A DNA stretch of 64,000 nucleotides from Eubacterium sp. (GTDB lineage: Bacteria; Bacillota; Clostridia; Acetivibrionales; DSM-1351). Shown here one piece after another: positions 8,340-18,670 of this stretch (positions within the stretch are counted from its first letter, which is position 1; the number at the start of each line of letters is the position of its first letter). The stretch spans positions 1 through 64,000 of the forward strand of contig JAQSXC010000018.1 of the NCBI GenBank assembly GCA_029266335.1, written 5' to 3'. The position numbers were made by a program, and so were the translations under genes. The notes below the pieces were generated by a model, which saw nothing but the letters and a program-made list of their open reading frames with translations, ran no database searches and was not told the origin of the DNA.

Positions 8340-10676
8340 ATGAATACTGATTCCATCCCCAAAAATAATGAAAAATTAAGACTTTGGTATAAACAACCCG
8401 CTGTAAAGTGGCAGCAGGCGTTGCCGCTGGGAAACGGACACATGGGTGTTATGGTTTATGGCGGAATAAATACTGAACGGATTGAGCTCACAGAAAACAC
8501 ATGTTATTCAGGAGAAGCCTCGGATTATAATAATCAGGAAGGCGCAGCACAAGCTGTACCCGAAATAAGAAAGGCATTGTTTAAACACGATTATAAAACA
8601 GCAGGAGAGCTGTGTGAAAAAATAACTGGGAAGAGATTAAACTATGGAACAAACCTCCCTTTTGGAAACCTGATGATTGAATTTGAAAATTATTCCGGTG
8701 AAATATCTGACTACAGCAGGGAATTGCAGCTGGATAACGCAGTATCGCTTGTAAGCTACAGAGCAGGTGAAGTTCAATATTCAAGAGAATTGTTTGTTTC
8801 CCATCCCCATAAGCTTGCTGTAATGCGTTTGTCCTCAGGTGTATCGGGAAAAATGTCCTTTAAAGTGTCAATTGACGGTTCGAAAAATCCGTTTTCGGTC
8901 GATACTGACGACCGCGATATCATTATGAATGGTCATGCATACGAACACATCCATTCCGATGGTAAAACCGGGGTTGACATTCATGGAAGATTGCGTGTTA
9001 TAGCAGATAAGGGAACTTCAGCTGTCAGAAACAACTCCATCTGTGTATCAGAGACCGACAGTGCCGTAATAATTTTAGCAATCGGGACAGACTTTGTTGA
9101 AAAAGACATCAGGAACCTATGTAAAGCCCGCATTGATGCAGTTTCCGGAACGGCCTACGAAATTTTAAGAGGAGGGCATATAAAGGAGCATCAAAGCCTG
9201 TTCAAGAGGGTTGAGCTGGAAATTAACTGTGAGCCCAGAGAGCATATGCCCACAGACATAAGACTGGACGAAGTAAAAAAAGGAGTGGAAGATCCTGCTC
9301 TGATTGCACTGATGTTTCAGTATGGCCGTTATCTTCTGATGGCAAGCTCCAGGGAGGATTCACCCCTTCCGGCCCATCTGCAGGGTATCTGGAACGACAA
9401 TATAGCATGCAGTATGGGTTGGACCTGTGATATGCATCTGGACGTTAATACTGAAATGAATTACTGGCCGGCAGAAGTGACAAATCTGTCGGAATGTAAT
9501 GTGCCGCTATTCAAGTGGATTGAAGAGAGACTTGTTCCATCGGGACAGAGAACTGCTAAGATTACTTACGGATTAGAGGGCTGGACTGCGCATGTGGTAT
9601 CCAATGCATGGGGTTATACTGCTCCGGGCTGGGCCACCTCATGGGGGATCAATGTTACAGGCGGTTTATGGGTGGCAACTCATCTGTGGGAGCATTATTT
9701 ATATACCGAAGACAGGGAATTTCTGCGCAATAAGCTGTATCCCATCTATCGTGAGGCCTTAAAGTTCTTCCTGAAATACCTGAAAAAAGATCCTCAGAGC
9801 GGTTACTATTTATCAGGGCCCTCCATGTCTCCCGAAAACTCCTTTATACATGATTGGAAAAATCCTGTGGAATGCTCCAATTCAATGGGGACAGTATGTG
9901 ATACCGTAATGATACGTGAACTTTTTACTTCCTTCATATCAACCTGTGAAATTCTGGGTATTAATGATGAACTGCACAGAGAAACAAAAGAAAAACTTGA
10001 GAAATTGCCGCCTTTCAAAATCGGAAGCCGGGGCCAGTTACAGGAATGGTTTTATGATTATGATGAACCGGATGCCCACCACAGACATACCTCCCATTTA
10101 CTGTCGGTCTATCCTTACTGGCAGATCAGTCCCGATACTACACCCGGGCTTGCCCAGGCTGCAAAGGTAAGTATAAGAAGACGTACCACTCCAGCGTGGA
10201 GATGGGAGGATACCGGTTGGGCAAGGGCTCTTTTGATACTATACTCAGCAAGACTTCTTGAAGCTGAGAATACCTATCAGCATATACTTGCCTTCCAGAG
10301 AGGGCTTACAAATGACAATCTGCTTTCCTTCTGCCCTCCCGGAGCCGGTGCTGAAACAAACGTATATGAGATGGACGGAACTACCGGTCTCTGCAGTGGA
10401 ATAGCTGAGGCACTGCTTCAGAGTCATAACGATGTTATTAATATACTTCCTGCATTGCCTTATAAGTGGGAAACAGGGTATGTAAAAGGACTCAGGGCAA
10501 GGGGAGGATACACGGTTGGTATCGGCTGGAGGGCCAATGAGCTTGAAAGTATTGAATTGGAAGCCCGGAAGGATACTGTCTGCACAATAAAATATAAAGA
10601 TACAAAAATCGAAATACCTGTACTTAAAGGGGAAAGATATCTGTTGGATAAAAGCTTAAAAGTTATGACAAGATAA
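8340..10676 (+). CDS. GH95 family glycosidase (alpha-L-fucosidase type)
   Basis: 778 aa, no signal peptide, so cytoplasmic. The N-terminal block RLWYKQPAVKWQQALPLGNGHMGVMVYGG is the GH95 signature. NTEMNYWPAEVTNLSE and the SMSPEN motif carry residues matching known GH95 active-site positions (N370 and the probable general acid E499). HHRHTSHLLSVYP is also typical. GH95 enzymes cleave alpha-1,2-linked L-fucose, or L-galactose in some members, by inversion, for example from xyloglucan side chains. The residue at the first position of the usual N-x-N pair is Asp here (DVN, D368). The gene follows the importer and precedes an esterase, so it probably trims imported oligosaccharides. Confidence 0.88.
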   Translation: MNTDSIPKNNEKLRLWYKQPAVKWQQALPLGNGHMGVMVYGGINTERIELTENTCYSGEASDYNNQEGAAQAVPEIRKALFKHDYKTAGELCEKITGKRLNYGTNLPFGNLMIEFENYSGEISDYSRELQLDNAVSLVSYRAGEVQYSRELFVSHPHKLAVMRLSSGVSGKMSFKVSIDGSKNPFSVDTDDRDIIMNGHAYEHIHSDGKTGVDIHGRLRVIADKGTSAVRNNSICVSETDSAVIILAIGTDFVEKDIRNLCKARIDAVSGTAYEILRGGHIKEHQSLFKRVELEINCEPREHMPTDIRLDEVKKGVEDPALIALMFQYGRYLLMASSREDSPLPAHLQGIWNDNIACSMGWTCDMHLDVNTEMNYWPAEVTNLSECNVPLFKWIEERLVPSGQRTAKITYGLEGWTAHVVSNAWGYTAPGWATSWGINVTGGLWVATHLWEHYLYTEDREFLRNKLYPIYREALKFFLKYLKKDPQSGYYLSGPSMSPENSFIHDWKNPVECSNSMGTVCDTVMIRELFTSFISTCEILGINDELHRETKEKLEKLPPFKIGSRGQLQEWFYDYDEPDAHHRHTSHLLSVYPYWQISPDTTPGLAQAAKVSIRRRTTPAWRWEDTGWARALLILYSARLLEAENTYQHILAFQRGLTNDNLLSFCPPGAGAETNVYEMDGTTGLCSGIAEALLQSHNDVINILPALPYKWETGYVKGLRARGGYTVGIGWRANELESIELEARKDTVCTIKYKDTKIEIPVLKGERYLLDKSLKVMTR

Positions 10677-10780
10677 AAGACCTGTTGTACTTTAATTTGC
10701 GCCGAAAGCCGGATTCTGACTGCCTGAACGGGTACGTTATATACAGGAAGCAGTAATGAGTATGAAAGGATGGGAATATT

Positions 10781-11389
10781 ATGGCAGTACTTGAAACATA
10801 TGAATGGTGTGATTTCTGGTGGGAAAAAACAGATTGTTATGATAAACCAAGGGTGCTGCTGATAGGCGACTCAGTTACCAGGGCATACAGACCAAAAGTT
10901 AACGAACTCCTTAAGGAGGCTGCATATGTAGATATGCTTGCAACCTCCAAGGCTGTTGATAATCCGTCTTTGATGCGTGAGATAGGGTATATCCTGTCTC
11001 ACCGGGACTTCAGGTATAAAGTTATACATTTTAATAATGGAATACATGGTCTGCACCTGTCCGAAGAGGAATACCAAAAGGGTTTGGAGGAGGTTGTCAG
11101 TTACATTATTGATAATTGCAGAGCGGCAGGGATTATTTTGGCTCTTTCCACACCGGTCACTGTTGAAGGCAAAAAAGAGGTTATTAATGCCGAGTTCACA
11201 GATAAGCTGATTGATAGAAATAATGCCATGAAATTGATAGCAAATAAATATAATATTGCAATAGATGACTTATATACACCCATGTTTGGAAAGAGCGGGT
11301 ATAGAGCTGATGATGGTCTTCATTACAACGATGAAGGTGAAAACGCTCAGGCAAAATTGGTGGCAGAAAAGATTATGGAATTTCTTTAA
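10781..11389 (+). CDS. SGNH/GDSL-type esterase
   Basis: 202 aa, cytoplasmic. Block I is VLLIGDSVTRAY with the nucleophilic Ser. The NNGIHG segment matches the Asn-containing block III, and DGLHYNDEG supplies the Asp-x-x-His of block V. The length fits compact SGNH hydrolases, which remove acetyl or other acyl groups from carbohydrates. Its place 104 nt after GH95 suggests deacetylation of imported plant oligosaccharides, but the substrate cannot be read from the sequence. Confidence 0.8.
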   Translation: MAVLETYEWCDFWWEKTDCYDKPRVLLIGDSVTRAYRPKVNELLKEAAYVDMLATSKAVDNPSLMREIGYILSHRDFRYKVIHFNNGIHGLHLSEEEYQKGLEEVVSYIIDNCRAAGIILALSTPVTVEGKKEVINAEFTDKLIDRNNAMKLIANKYNIAIDDLYTPMFGKSGYRADDGLHYNDEGENAQAKLVAEKIMEFL

Positions 11390-11450
11390 TACTGTTTTAG
11401 CAATAAAAGTCCCTAAAAAATATAATTGTACCTTTAAAGAAACTGCTTTA

Positions 11451-11487
11451 TATAATCAAATGTCACAATACAAAATGAAGTGATTCT
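11451..11487 (+). promoter_or_regulatory. Shared regulatory site, copy 2 (SLH-GH27)
   Basis: Exact 17-bp match to copy 1 (TATAATCAAATGTCACA), plus a conserved downstream half. The core ATGTCACAAT-N5-ATGAAGT (11460-11481) matches copy 3 at 28709-28730 exactly outside the spacer. It lies 103 nt before the start codon, almost the same distance as copy 3 (97 nt). An inverted repeat TTTTCAAG-N8-CTTGAAAA (11487-11510) directly follows. Confidence 0.6.
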
Positions 11488-11562
11488 TTTCAAGATTAAC
11501 TCCTTGAAAATAAAATGTTGTGGTAGATAGAAACCAAATAATTTAACAGGAGGAGTTAATTT

Positions 11563-14500
11563 ATGAGAAAAGTCAAAAAGACGGGAGTGTTGTTTTTAGC
11601 ACTTCTCATGGTGCTGAACTCAATGAGTCTTGTTTTGCCGTCAGAGGCAAAAGCAGCAGCACTGCCTGTACCCGAAGTTCCACAATTTACAGATTTCGTT
11701 AAAGGGAATGCTGACGCAAAGCCTTATATGGGCTGGAGTACTTACAGTTTGCAAGTGTATGACGGATCTGCAGGAAAATGGATATCAGAAGAAAAAATCA
11801 AGCAGCAGTCTGATGCAATGCATCAAAAACTGCAATCCCATGGTTACAAATATATAAATATTGATGCAGGCTGGAATGGCGGTGAAGATGAGTATGGAAG
11901 GCCAATTCCAAGCGAGACTCAATACCCGGGTGGATTTAAAAACCTGGTTGACTATATTCACAAAAATGGGCAGAAGATAGGTATCTATTGTATTCCGGGA
12001 ATATCCAGGGATGCAATTGATAAGAATCTTCCTATACTGGGAACCGAAAAATACGATAAAAATACTGATCCCGGTCATGTAAAGCAGCCGCTTCACATTC
12101 AGGATATAATTGAAAGGGACTCAAGCGGTAATCCGGTTAAAATTGACGCCTGGGAGGCCTATACATATAAAATTGATTTTAATAAAGCCGGTGCTCTTGA
12201 ATACATCCAATCGGTAGCAGATCTTTTCCATGAATGGGGAATTGATTTTGTCAAACTGGACAGTGTTACACCCGGTTCAGACAAAGGAAATTCAAAGGAT
12301 TCCAGAGGAAATGTATGGGCATGGGGATATGCTCTTGCAAAATATAATATCTGGCTGGAAATATCCTGGGCAGTTGAGCACAATTATGCAGACCAATGGA
12401 AGAAATGGGCCAACGGCTGGCGAGTTGAACATGATGTGGAGGCATATGACAAAAACATAGGCATGACTCAATGGCCATGTATTTCAAGGTTGTTCCCGGT
12501 TGCTGCATTATGGTGGAGAGATGCCGGCCCGGGTGGCTGGAATGATTTTGATTCATTAAATGTAGGAAACGGTTCAATGGACGGTTTGACAAAGGATGAG
12601 CGTCAGACTGCTGCAACTCTATGGGCTATTTCATGTGCCCAGTTTTACACAGGTGATGACATGACTAAACTGGACAGCTTCGGACTTTCACTTCTTACAA
12701 ATGATGAAGTTATTGCGGTCGATCAGGGAGGACACCCTGCACATCCTGTTTCATTGGATACTCAGCAGCAGGTATGGTATTCGAATAATGGAGACGGCAC
12801 CTTCAACGTAGCAGTATTCAACCTGGGTTCCAAATCTACAGCCATGGATGTGAAATGGAGTGATATAGGGCTTTCGGGAACAGCCTCGGTAAGAGATTTG
12901 TGGAGCCACACCGAACTTGGGACTTTTTCTAATGGCATATCAGGAATCGGACTTGATCCCCACGCTTCACGTCTGTTCAAAATTACAGCTAACAGCGGCA
13001 CTGCGGCTATAAATGATGACGATACAAATATTACCTATAACGGTAATTGGACACGCAATGGAGGTAAGGAGGTTGCTGCACAGTCACAGGAGCTTCTTGT
13101 AACCATAGGCGATTCAACGGGTCAGCCTCAGATTCCGGCAATTTCTGGCTCCGGTGTTATTATTAATGACAACGACAGTACTATCAGCTATGACAATACC
13201 TTTGGCTACAGCAGCAACAGAGAACAATACGGAGCTGATGATTATAATGATGATGTCCATTATACCAATACATCGGGAGGAGCTATTGAATATACGTTTA
13301 GAGGTACCGGCGTGGAAGTGATTACTGAAAATGCAGGCTATGAACATGCGGATATCTATCTGGACGGCATATTGGTGCAGCATGTGGACAATACCCCGGG
13401 CAGCAGAGTCAATCAGGAAGTATTATACAGTGTCGCCGGTCTTCCTTATGGAGAACACACTGTAAAAATTGTCAATACATACACCGACTATTTGCAGATA
13501 GATGCCATCAAAGTTAAAGGGAACTCATTCATTAGTCCGGATACAGCCGGCTTTGACGGTTCAAACGGTATTGAGGTTACACCTGTATATGGTGTTGATT
13601 CAGTTACATCAATTAAAAACAGTGAGACAGCTCTGTCGGCAAATATTGATTATACAGTCAGCGGAAGTGCAATTGTTGTAAACAGCAGCTATCTGTCCAA
13701 ACAACAGGTAGGTAAAACAAAGCTCGTTTTTGAATTTGCCGGAGGTGCGTACCATACACTTGCCGTTGATATTCCCATAGCAACACAGCCTCCTGCCGGA
13801 GCAAGCAGCAGGTATATAATGGTAAATGATAATGATCCGGGTATCAGTTATAACGGAAAATGGGGTTCGGGAGGCCGTAATGCCGATCTGAAGGACTACA
13901 TGGGAGACGCTCATTACGGCGAAACCGATTCGGGAAACCAGCCCTATTTTGAATACACCTTCAATGGTACCGGAATAGGCTATTATTGCGAATTGGATCC
14001 TGAGCAGGGGGATATAGATTTTTATATAGATAATGTCAAGGCTGGTACAGCCAGTTCCCGTTGTTCAGGTTCAAAACAGGCCTCGGCAATGATCTGGCAG
14101 ACCAGCGGCTTAAGTGACGGAGTACATACATTTAAAGCTGTAAAAGCTGATAGCGCTATGTTTATGCTGTTTGATGCACTTCGTGTTGAAGTCCCAAATC
14201 TTATGAGTCCGGTTACTGCCAATTTTGATAAAAATATAGCCGAACAAAGAGATCTGCATATATTCCTTACAGGAAACCTTAACAATTTCTCCGGAATATA
14301 CAATGGAGCAGTACCTCTGGTTCGGGGAACAGACTACACGCTGTCAGGAGGTTTGGTTACAATAAGCAAGGTATATCTGTCTGCACAGCCCGCAGGTAAA
14401 GTAAGTCTGGCATTCAAGTACAATGGAGACTTCCGGAACGATGTACACTCTACTGCCGTTGCTGGAGATTCCTTTCAATACAGCTTTACAGGAACAGGGG

Positions 14501-16146
14501 TGAGCCTGCTGGGACCTGTAAGCCCTGAACAGGGGGATATGGACATATATATTGACGGAGTTCTGAAGCAGACAGTCAGTGCCTACAGCAGTGACAAACG
14601 TTCAAATCAGCTCTTATACTCCATAACCGGCCTGAACAGTGGTACACATACAATCAGCGGGGTTAAGGGAACCGGCTACTTAATGATAGTTGACCAGATT
14701 AATTTTAATATAGGCGGCTCAAATAGTGGTTCAAATCCTTCAAACGGAGGTTCCACGCCTTCAAACGGAGGTTCGAATTCGGGATCGGGCGGATCAGCTC
14801 CTTCGACCGGAGGAACAGTAACAACTCCTGCTACAGAGGCAGTAAAAGGCATAATTACAGGATCGGATACACTTGTTACAGTTAACAGGACAACACAGTC
14901 CGATGGCAGTAAAAAGGATGAAATAAAGCTGACACAGGATGAGACACGGAAGTTTGTCGCTGACTTGGTAAAAACAGGGAAGACAACTGCGGTAATGACT
15001 ATTGATGACTTAAAGGACCAGGTGGCTGAAACAAAAGTTACTATAACAAAGGAAGCTGTCAAATTAATTACTGATCAGAAAATTGATCTGGAGATTAATA
15101 CTGTCAATTGTATAGTTCATATACCATATTTATCACTGAGTGGCATTGCCGAAGATATTGTTTTCACCATAACCCCTGTGAAAGTTCAAGCCGGGCAGAC
15201 TCAAATTGCTGCTGCAGCCAACAGCTCAAACATTGTAATGGCAGCAACTGCTGGAAACAAAGTAACGGTAGTGGGCAGACCTGTGTCTGTTGTGACAAAT
15301 TTAAAAAATAAAACTATTACATTGGTACTGCCGCTTACAGGAATTGATCTGAACGGTTCAGGACAGCTGGGCGTTTATATTGAACACAGCGACGGGACAA
15401 AGGAATACAAAGCAGGAAAGCTTGTTGATTTTAACAGTGTTAAAGGACTATCCTTTGAGGTTGACAGCTTCAGTACATTTACAATTGTTTTGTCGGATGC
15501 GGCAGTACAAGAGCATAAAGCATATGTAAGCGGATATAAGGACGGATTGTTCCATCCTGAAAGAAAGATAACTCGTGCCGAAATGGCAGCCATACTTGCC
15601 AGCGCATTAAACCTGCAGGAAAAAGCAGATATTTCCTATGGTGATGTTAAAGCTGATTACTGGGCTGCAGATGCCATAGCAAAGGTAACGGGGGCAGGGC
15701 TTATGAAAGGTTACCAGGATAACAAATTCAAGCCCGGCCAGACTCTGACACGTGCAGAAATGGCCGCAATTGCCGCTGTATTGGCTAAGGATGCCGGTAC
15801 TGATGCAAAGATATCAGGTACTGATTCAAAGTCATTAAGTGCTGATACAAAGACCATTAGTGATATAGCTGACAACTGGGCAAAAGACTATATTATGAAA
15901 GTTCAGGCTGCCGGCATGATGGGTGGTTATTCTGACGGAACATTCAGGCCCGGAAAACCTTTAACACGTGCAGAAGCTGTTGTAGTAATCAACAGAGTTC
16001 TTGGAAGGGGGACGCTGAATGGAATAAGTGAATCAAAATGGAAGGATGTTCCCGGTTCATTTTGGGCAGCTGGAGATATAATGGAGGCGTCAACAGATCA
16101 TTCCTTTAAAATGGATATTCAGGGCAGGGAACAGTTTGTAAAGTAA
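11563..16146 (+). CDS. Secreted SLH-anchored GH27 glycosidase
   Basis: 1527 aa with AGGAGG upstream. A signal peptide ends near AKAAA. The GH27 barrel occupies about 45-480 (YMGWSTYSLQ, KYINIDAGWNGG); the nucleophile is D233 in FVKLDS and the acid/base is D291 in WRVEHD. Three repeated beta-sandwich modules follow, with DNDxxISY...YTFxGTG...DIYxDG motifs, interleaved with X2-like modules (FD...DYTVSG...YLS). A Gly/Ser/Asn-rich linker at about 1050-1080 leads to a further domain and three SLH repeats (ITRAEMAAIL, LTRAEMAAIA, LTRAEAVVVI) that attach the protein to the cell wall. GH27 members act as alpha-galactosidases or beta-L-arabinopyranosidases; which one is not decidable here. It is the only surface enzyme of this locus. 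Confidence 0.9.
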   Translation: MRKVKKTGVLFLALLMVLNSMSLVLPSEAKAAALPVPEVPQFTDFVKGNADAKPYMGWSTYSLQVYDGSAGKWISEEKIKQQSDAMHQKLQSHGYKYINIDAGWNGGEDEYGRPIPSETQYPGGFKNLVDYIHKNGQKIGIYCIPGISRDAIDKNLPILGTEKYDKNTDPGHVKQPLHIQDIIERDSSGNPVKIDAWEAYTYKIDFNKAGALEYIQSVADLFHEWGIDFVKLDSVTPGSDKGNSKDSRGNVWAWGYALAKYNIWLEISWAVEHNYADQWKKWANGWRVEHDVEAYDKNIGMTQWPCISRLFPVAALWWRDAGPGGWNDFDSLNVGNGSMDGLTKDERQTAATLWAISCAQFYTGDDMTKLDSFGLSLLTNDEVIAVDQGGHPAHPVSLDTQQQVWYSNNGDGTFNVAVFNLGSKSTAMDVKWSDIGLSGTASVRDLWSHTELGTFSNGISGIGLDPHASRLFKITANSGTAAINDDDTNITYNGNWTRNGGKEVAAQSQELLVTIGDSTGQPQIPAISGSGVIINDNDSTISYDNTFGYSSNREQYGADDYNDDVHYTNTSGGAIEYTFRGTGVEVITENAGYEHADIYLDGILVQHVDNTPGSRVNQEVLYSVAGLPYGEHTVKIVNTYTDYLQIDAIKVKGNSFISPDTAGFDGSNGIEVTPVYGVDSVTSIKNSETALSANIDYTVSGSAIVVNSSYLSKQQVGKTKLVFEFAGGAYHTLAVDIPIATQPPAGASSRYIMVNDNDPGISYNGKWGSGGRNADLKDYMGDAHYGETDSGNQPYFEYTFNGTGIGYYCELDPEQGDIDFYIDNVKAGTASSRCSGSKQASAMIWQTSGLSDGVHTFKAVKADSAMFMLFDALRVEVPNLMSPVTANFDKNIAEQRDLHIFLTGNLNNFSGIYNGAVPLVRGTDYTLSGGLVTISKVYLSAQPAGKVSLAFKYNGDFRNDVHSTAVAGDSFQYSFTGTGVSLLGPVSPEQGDMDIYIDGVLKQTVSAYSSDKRSNQLLYSITGLNSGTHTISGVKGTGYLMIVDQINFNIGGSNSGSNPSNGGSTPSNGGSNSGSGGSAPSTGGTVTTPATEAVKGIITGSDTLVTVNRTTQSDGSKKDEIKLTQDETRKFVADLVKTGKTTAVMTIDDLKDQVAETKVTITKEAVKLITDQKIDLEINTVNCIVHIPYLSLSGIAEDIVFTITPVKVQAGQTQIAAAANSSNIVMAATAGNKVTVVGRPVSVVTNLKNKTITLVLPLTGIDLNGSGQLGVYIEHSDGTKEYKAGKLVDFNSVKGLSFEVDSFSTFTIVLSDAAVQEHKAYVSGYKDGLFHPERKITRAEMAAILASALNLQEKADISYGDVKADYWAADAIAKVTGAGLMKGYQDNKFKPGQTLTRAEMAAIAAVLAKDAGTDAKISGTDSKSLSADTKTISDIADNWAKDYIMKVQAAGMMGGYSDGTFRPGKPLTRAEAVVVINRVLGRGTLNGISESKWKDVPGSFWAAGDIMEASTDHSFKMDIQGREQFVK

Positions 16147-16217
16147 TAAATAACAGTAAAATGTTTCTGAAAAAATAATGTTTTATAATTAAAAAGTTAT
16201 TTCAATAAGTCAATAAA

Positions 16218-16273
16218 AGATGGTTGTCCTCATAATATTTATAGTTAATGGCAGCCGTCTTTATTTGCTTTTT
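16218..16273 (+). terminator. Terminator after SLH-GH27
   Basis: AGATGGTTGTC (16218-16228) pairs with GGCAGCCGTCT (16250-16260) over 11 bp with three G-U pairs, followed by TTATTTGCTTTTT. The G-U pairs make it a + strand terminator rather than a symmetrical one. Confidence 0.7.
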
Positions 16274-16290
16274 ATAAATAAGTAAGCCCC

Positions 16291-16365
16291 ATAGGAATTA
16301 AACGCAGCGATTTTCTTGCGTATAGGAATTTATAACTTTTTAATAAGAGTAGCTAATTTTCTTGC
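16291..16365 (+). repeat. Paired direct repeats upstream of GH38
   Basis: ATAGGAATT occurs at 16291-16299 and 16322-16330, and ATTTTCTTGC at 16310-16319 and 16356-16365, all within 75 nt upstream of the GH38 start. AraC-family proteins commonly bind direct repeats, and a cupin-AraC regulator is encoded just downstream at 19673. The repeats are seen; the operator role is a guess. Confidence 0.35.
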
Positions 16366-16384
16366 ATTTAAAAGGGAGACAACT

Positions 16385-18670
16385 ATGAACGATATACAGT
16401 TGGAGCGAATGCTTCAAAAGCTGGTCAGATATGAAAAAACCCTTGAACCTTATGTGTTTGGCGAAATAGCCGAGGTTCAGGTAAAACGTTATGAGACTGT
16501 TGAGCAGTACCATTGTATACCACAGGAGGATAGCCTGTTTCTGGAAACAAAAAAAGGCGATATCTGGGGAGGAGAAGGTGTATACTGCTGGTTTAGGGGG
16601 AAAGCAGAAATACCTGAGAAGTACAGGAACAGCGATATCTTTATAAAACCTCAGGTTGGCGGGTATGAAGCCCTGTTGTGGGTGAACGGTATTCCATCGG
16701 GAACCTTTGCTACGAAAATAGTGCAGACCGGCCATGGAAACCACTACTGTGACCTGTTGGTCAAAGGGGAGGAAATCCGGGGGGATAGTGTGGACTTTGC
16801 AATTGAATTTTATGCCGGTCACTATATAATAGGAACCCAGCCTTTTGAAACAATACCTGAAACTGATTTTTGCCATACTTACGATTGCATAGCACTTTGT
16901 ATAAAAAATCAGGATATTGCAGATTTTATTTTTGATCTCAGAACCTTGAATCAGATGGTTGAAAAGCTTGATGCTTTGAGCTTCAGACGCGCCGACATAA
17001 TCAACTGCCTGACCGAGGTTCACAAGGTTGTATACTATGCGGTTGAGGATGCTGCCGAAGAAGTATGGCGGAGAGCTCTTGCAAAAGCAAGAGAAATAAT
17101 GAGGCCGGTGCTGGAGGAAAAAAATTCAAGGTCGGCGCCGTTTGCAGGCATTGTGGGCCATTCGCACATGGACACAGCCTGGCTCTGGCATATCCCGGAG
17201 ACCATAAAGAAGTGTGCCAGAACCTATTCAAATGAAATCAGCCTTATGAAGCAATATCCCGAATACCGTTTTATTCAGAGCTCTTCCTACCATACAGAAA
17301 TGATCAGGCGGCATTATCCCGGCCTGTTTGATAACCTCCGGGAGAAGGTTGCCGAAGGAAGATACGAGCTCAATGGAGCAGTCTGGGTAGAATGTGACTG
17401 CAATATAACCTCCGGTGAATCCATGATTCGCCAGTTTTTGTGGGGGCAGAAATACACACGGAAGTATTTCAACAAAACCTCAAACTGCTTCTGGCTTCCC
17501 GACACCTTCGGCTATAGTGCTGCAATTCCGCAGATAATGAAGGGCTGCGGAGTAGAATACTTCCTCACTACAAAGCTATCCTGGAACGACACAAATAAAT
17601 TCCCTTATGAAACCTTCTATTGGAGGGGAATTGACGGAACCGAAGTATTCACCCATTTTAATCTGACCCACTGCTGGCCTGATCCAAAGACTCTTCTGGA
17701 AAATGTGGATGGAAGGGGCAGTGATAATTATCTGAAAAACAAAAATGTGGCCAAAAGCCGCCTGATTGCATACGGCTATGGAGATGGCGGCGGAGGGCCG
17801 CAGTTTGAAATGATAGAAATGGCAAAAAGGCTCAGGGACCTTGAAGGCTGTCCCAAAGCAGAACATGTCACCGTCGGAGAGTTTATGACGGGGCTTGAAA
17901 ATGAAGCGGTAAATCCTCCGGTTTATTCTGGTGAACTATATCTGGAACTGCACAGAGGTACACTGACAAATCAGCATACAATAAAACGCAACAACCGAAA
18001 GGCCGAAGCAGCACTTCATGATCTGGAATTCTTAACGGTGCTGAATGCAGTAGCAGAAGGTACAGAAGCTAAGGACCAGGATATCAGACCACTGATGGAA
18101 ACTCTGCTGGTTAACCAGTTCCACGATATACTGCCGGGTACATGTATTCCTGCTGCCCATGATAACTGCTACAGAGAGGTGGGAGAGTTGCTTGAAAAAG
18201 CTGCGTTGCTTATAAACCGGCCAGTAAAGACTTCTGAAAAGACTTCAGAAAGAACTTCTGAAAAGACTTCAAAAAGTACTTCAGTGACTTCAGTTAAGGT
18301 TCCAGTAAAGCCAATAGACATAGCTGACCCGGACAGGGTACCTGCTGATGCTGTAACTGTAATAAATACGTTGGGTTTTGAAAGAAATGATGTCATATAT
18401 CTTGAGGGCTTTAAAAACAGAGCAGTCAAAGACAAAGCCATTCTCACACAGCCTGTTCGGAACCTCAGAGGAGAGGAGCGGCTTTGTCTTGCAAATGTGG
18501 TAATTCCTTCTCTGGGAAGCAGAGTTATTGAGTTTGAGGAAAGGAATAAGGAATCTGATTCACATAAATCTTATGAAAATTTAAAAGAGCAATTTGCAAT
18601 AGACATGGAATACGGTCAGACGGCTTCAAACAAATCAGCATTTAGCCTGGAGGGAAATGTAGGGAATTAA
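16385..18670 (+). pseudogene. GH38 alpha-mannosidase, N-terminal part (frameshifted)
   Basis: 761 aa from ATG 16385 with AAAGGGAG upstream; no signal peptide. It carries the GH38 catalytic domain: zinc-binding GHSHMDTAW (H261, D263), the nucleophile region WVECDCNITSGESMIRQ (D338), and WLPDTFGYSAAIPQIM. The reading frame stops at TAA 18668, before the C-terminal beta domain. That domain continues in the +1-type frame from 18646 (CRELRGNGYPLN...) and forms the ORF at 18700. The LYDK-like segment usual before the REL motif is also missing, so a small deletion plus frameshift is likely. A Lys-Thr-Ser-Glu tandem repeat (residues about 615-634) is unusual for the family. GH38 enzymes release alpha-mannose. 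It may be inactive unless the break is a sequencing error. Confidence 0.8.
18227..18286 (+). repeat. 12-bp tandem repeat inside GH38
   Basis: Five successive 12-mers similar to AAGACTTCTGAA encode KTSE KTSE RTSE KTSK STSV. The period is exactly four codons, so changes in copy number keep the frame. It sits at the junction between the middle domain and the C-terminal beta domain, where GH38 proteins have no such linker that I know of. Confidence 0.8.

Noticed and set aside
16340-17023. 227-aa minus-strand ORF
   Set aside because: Shadow of the GH38 gene.
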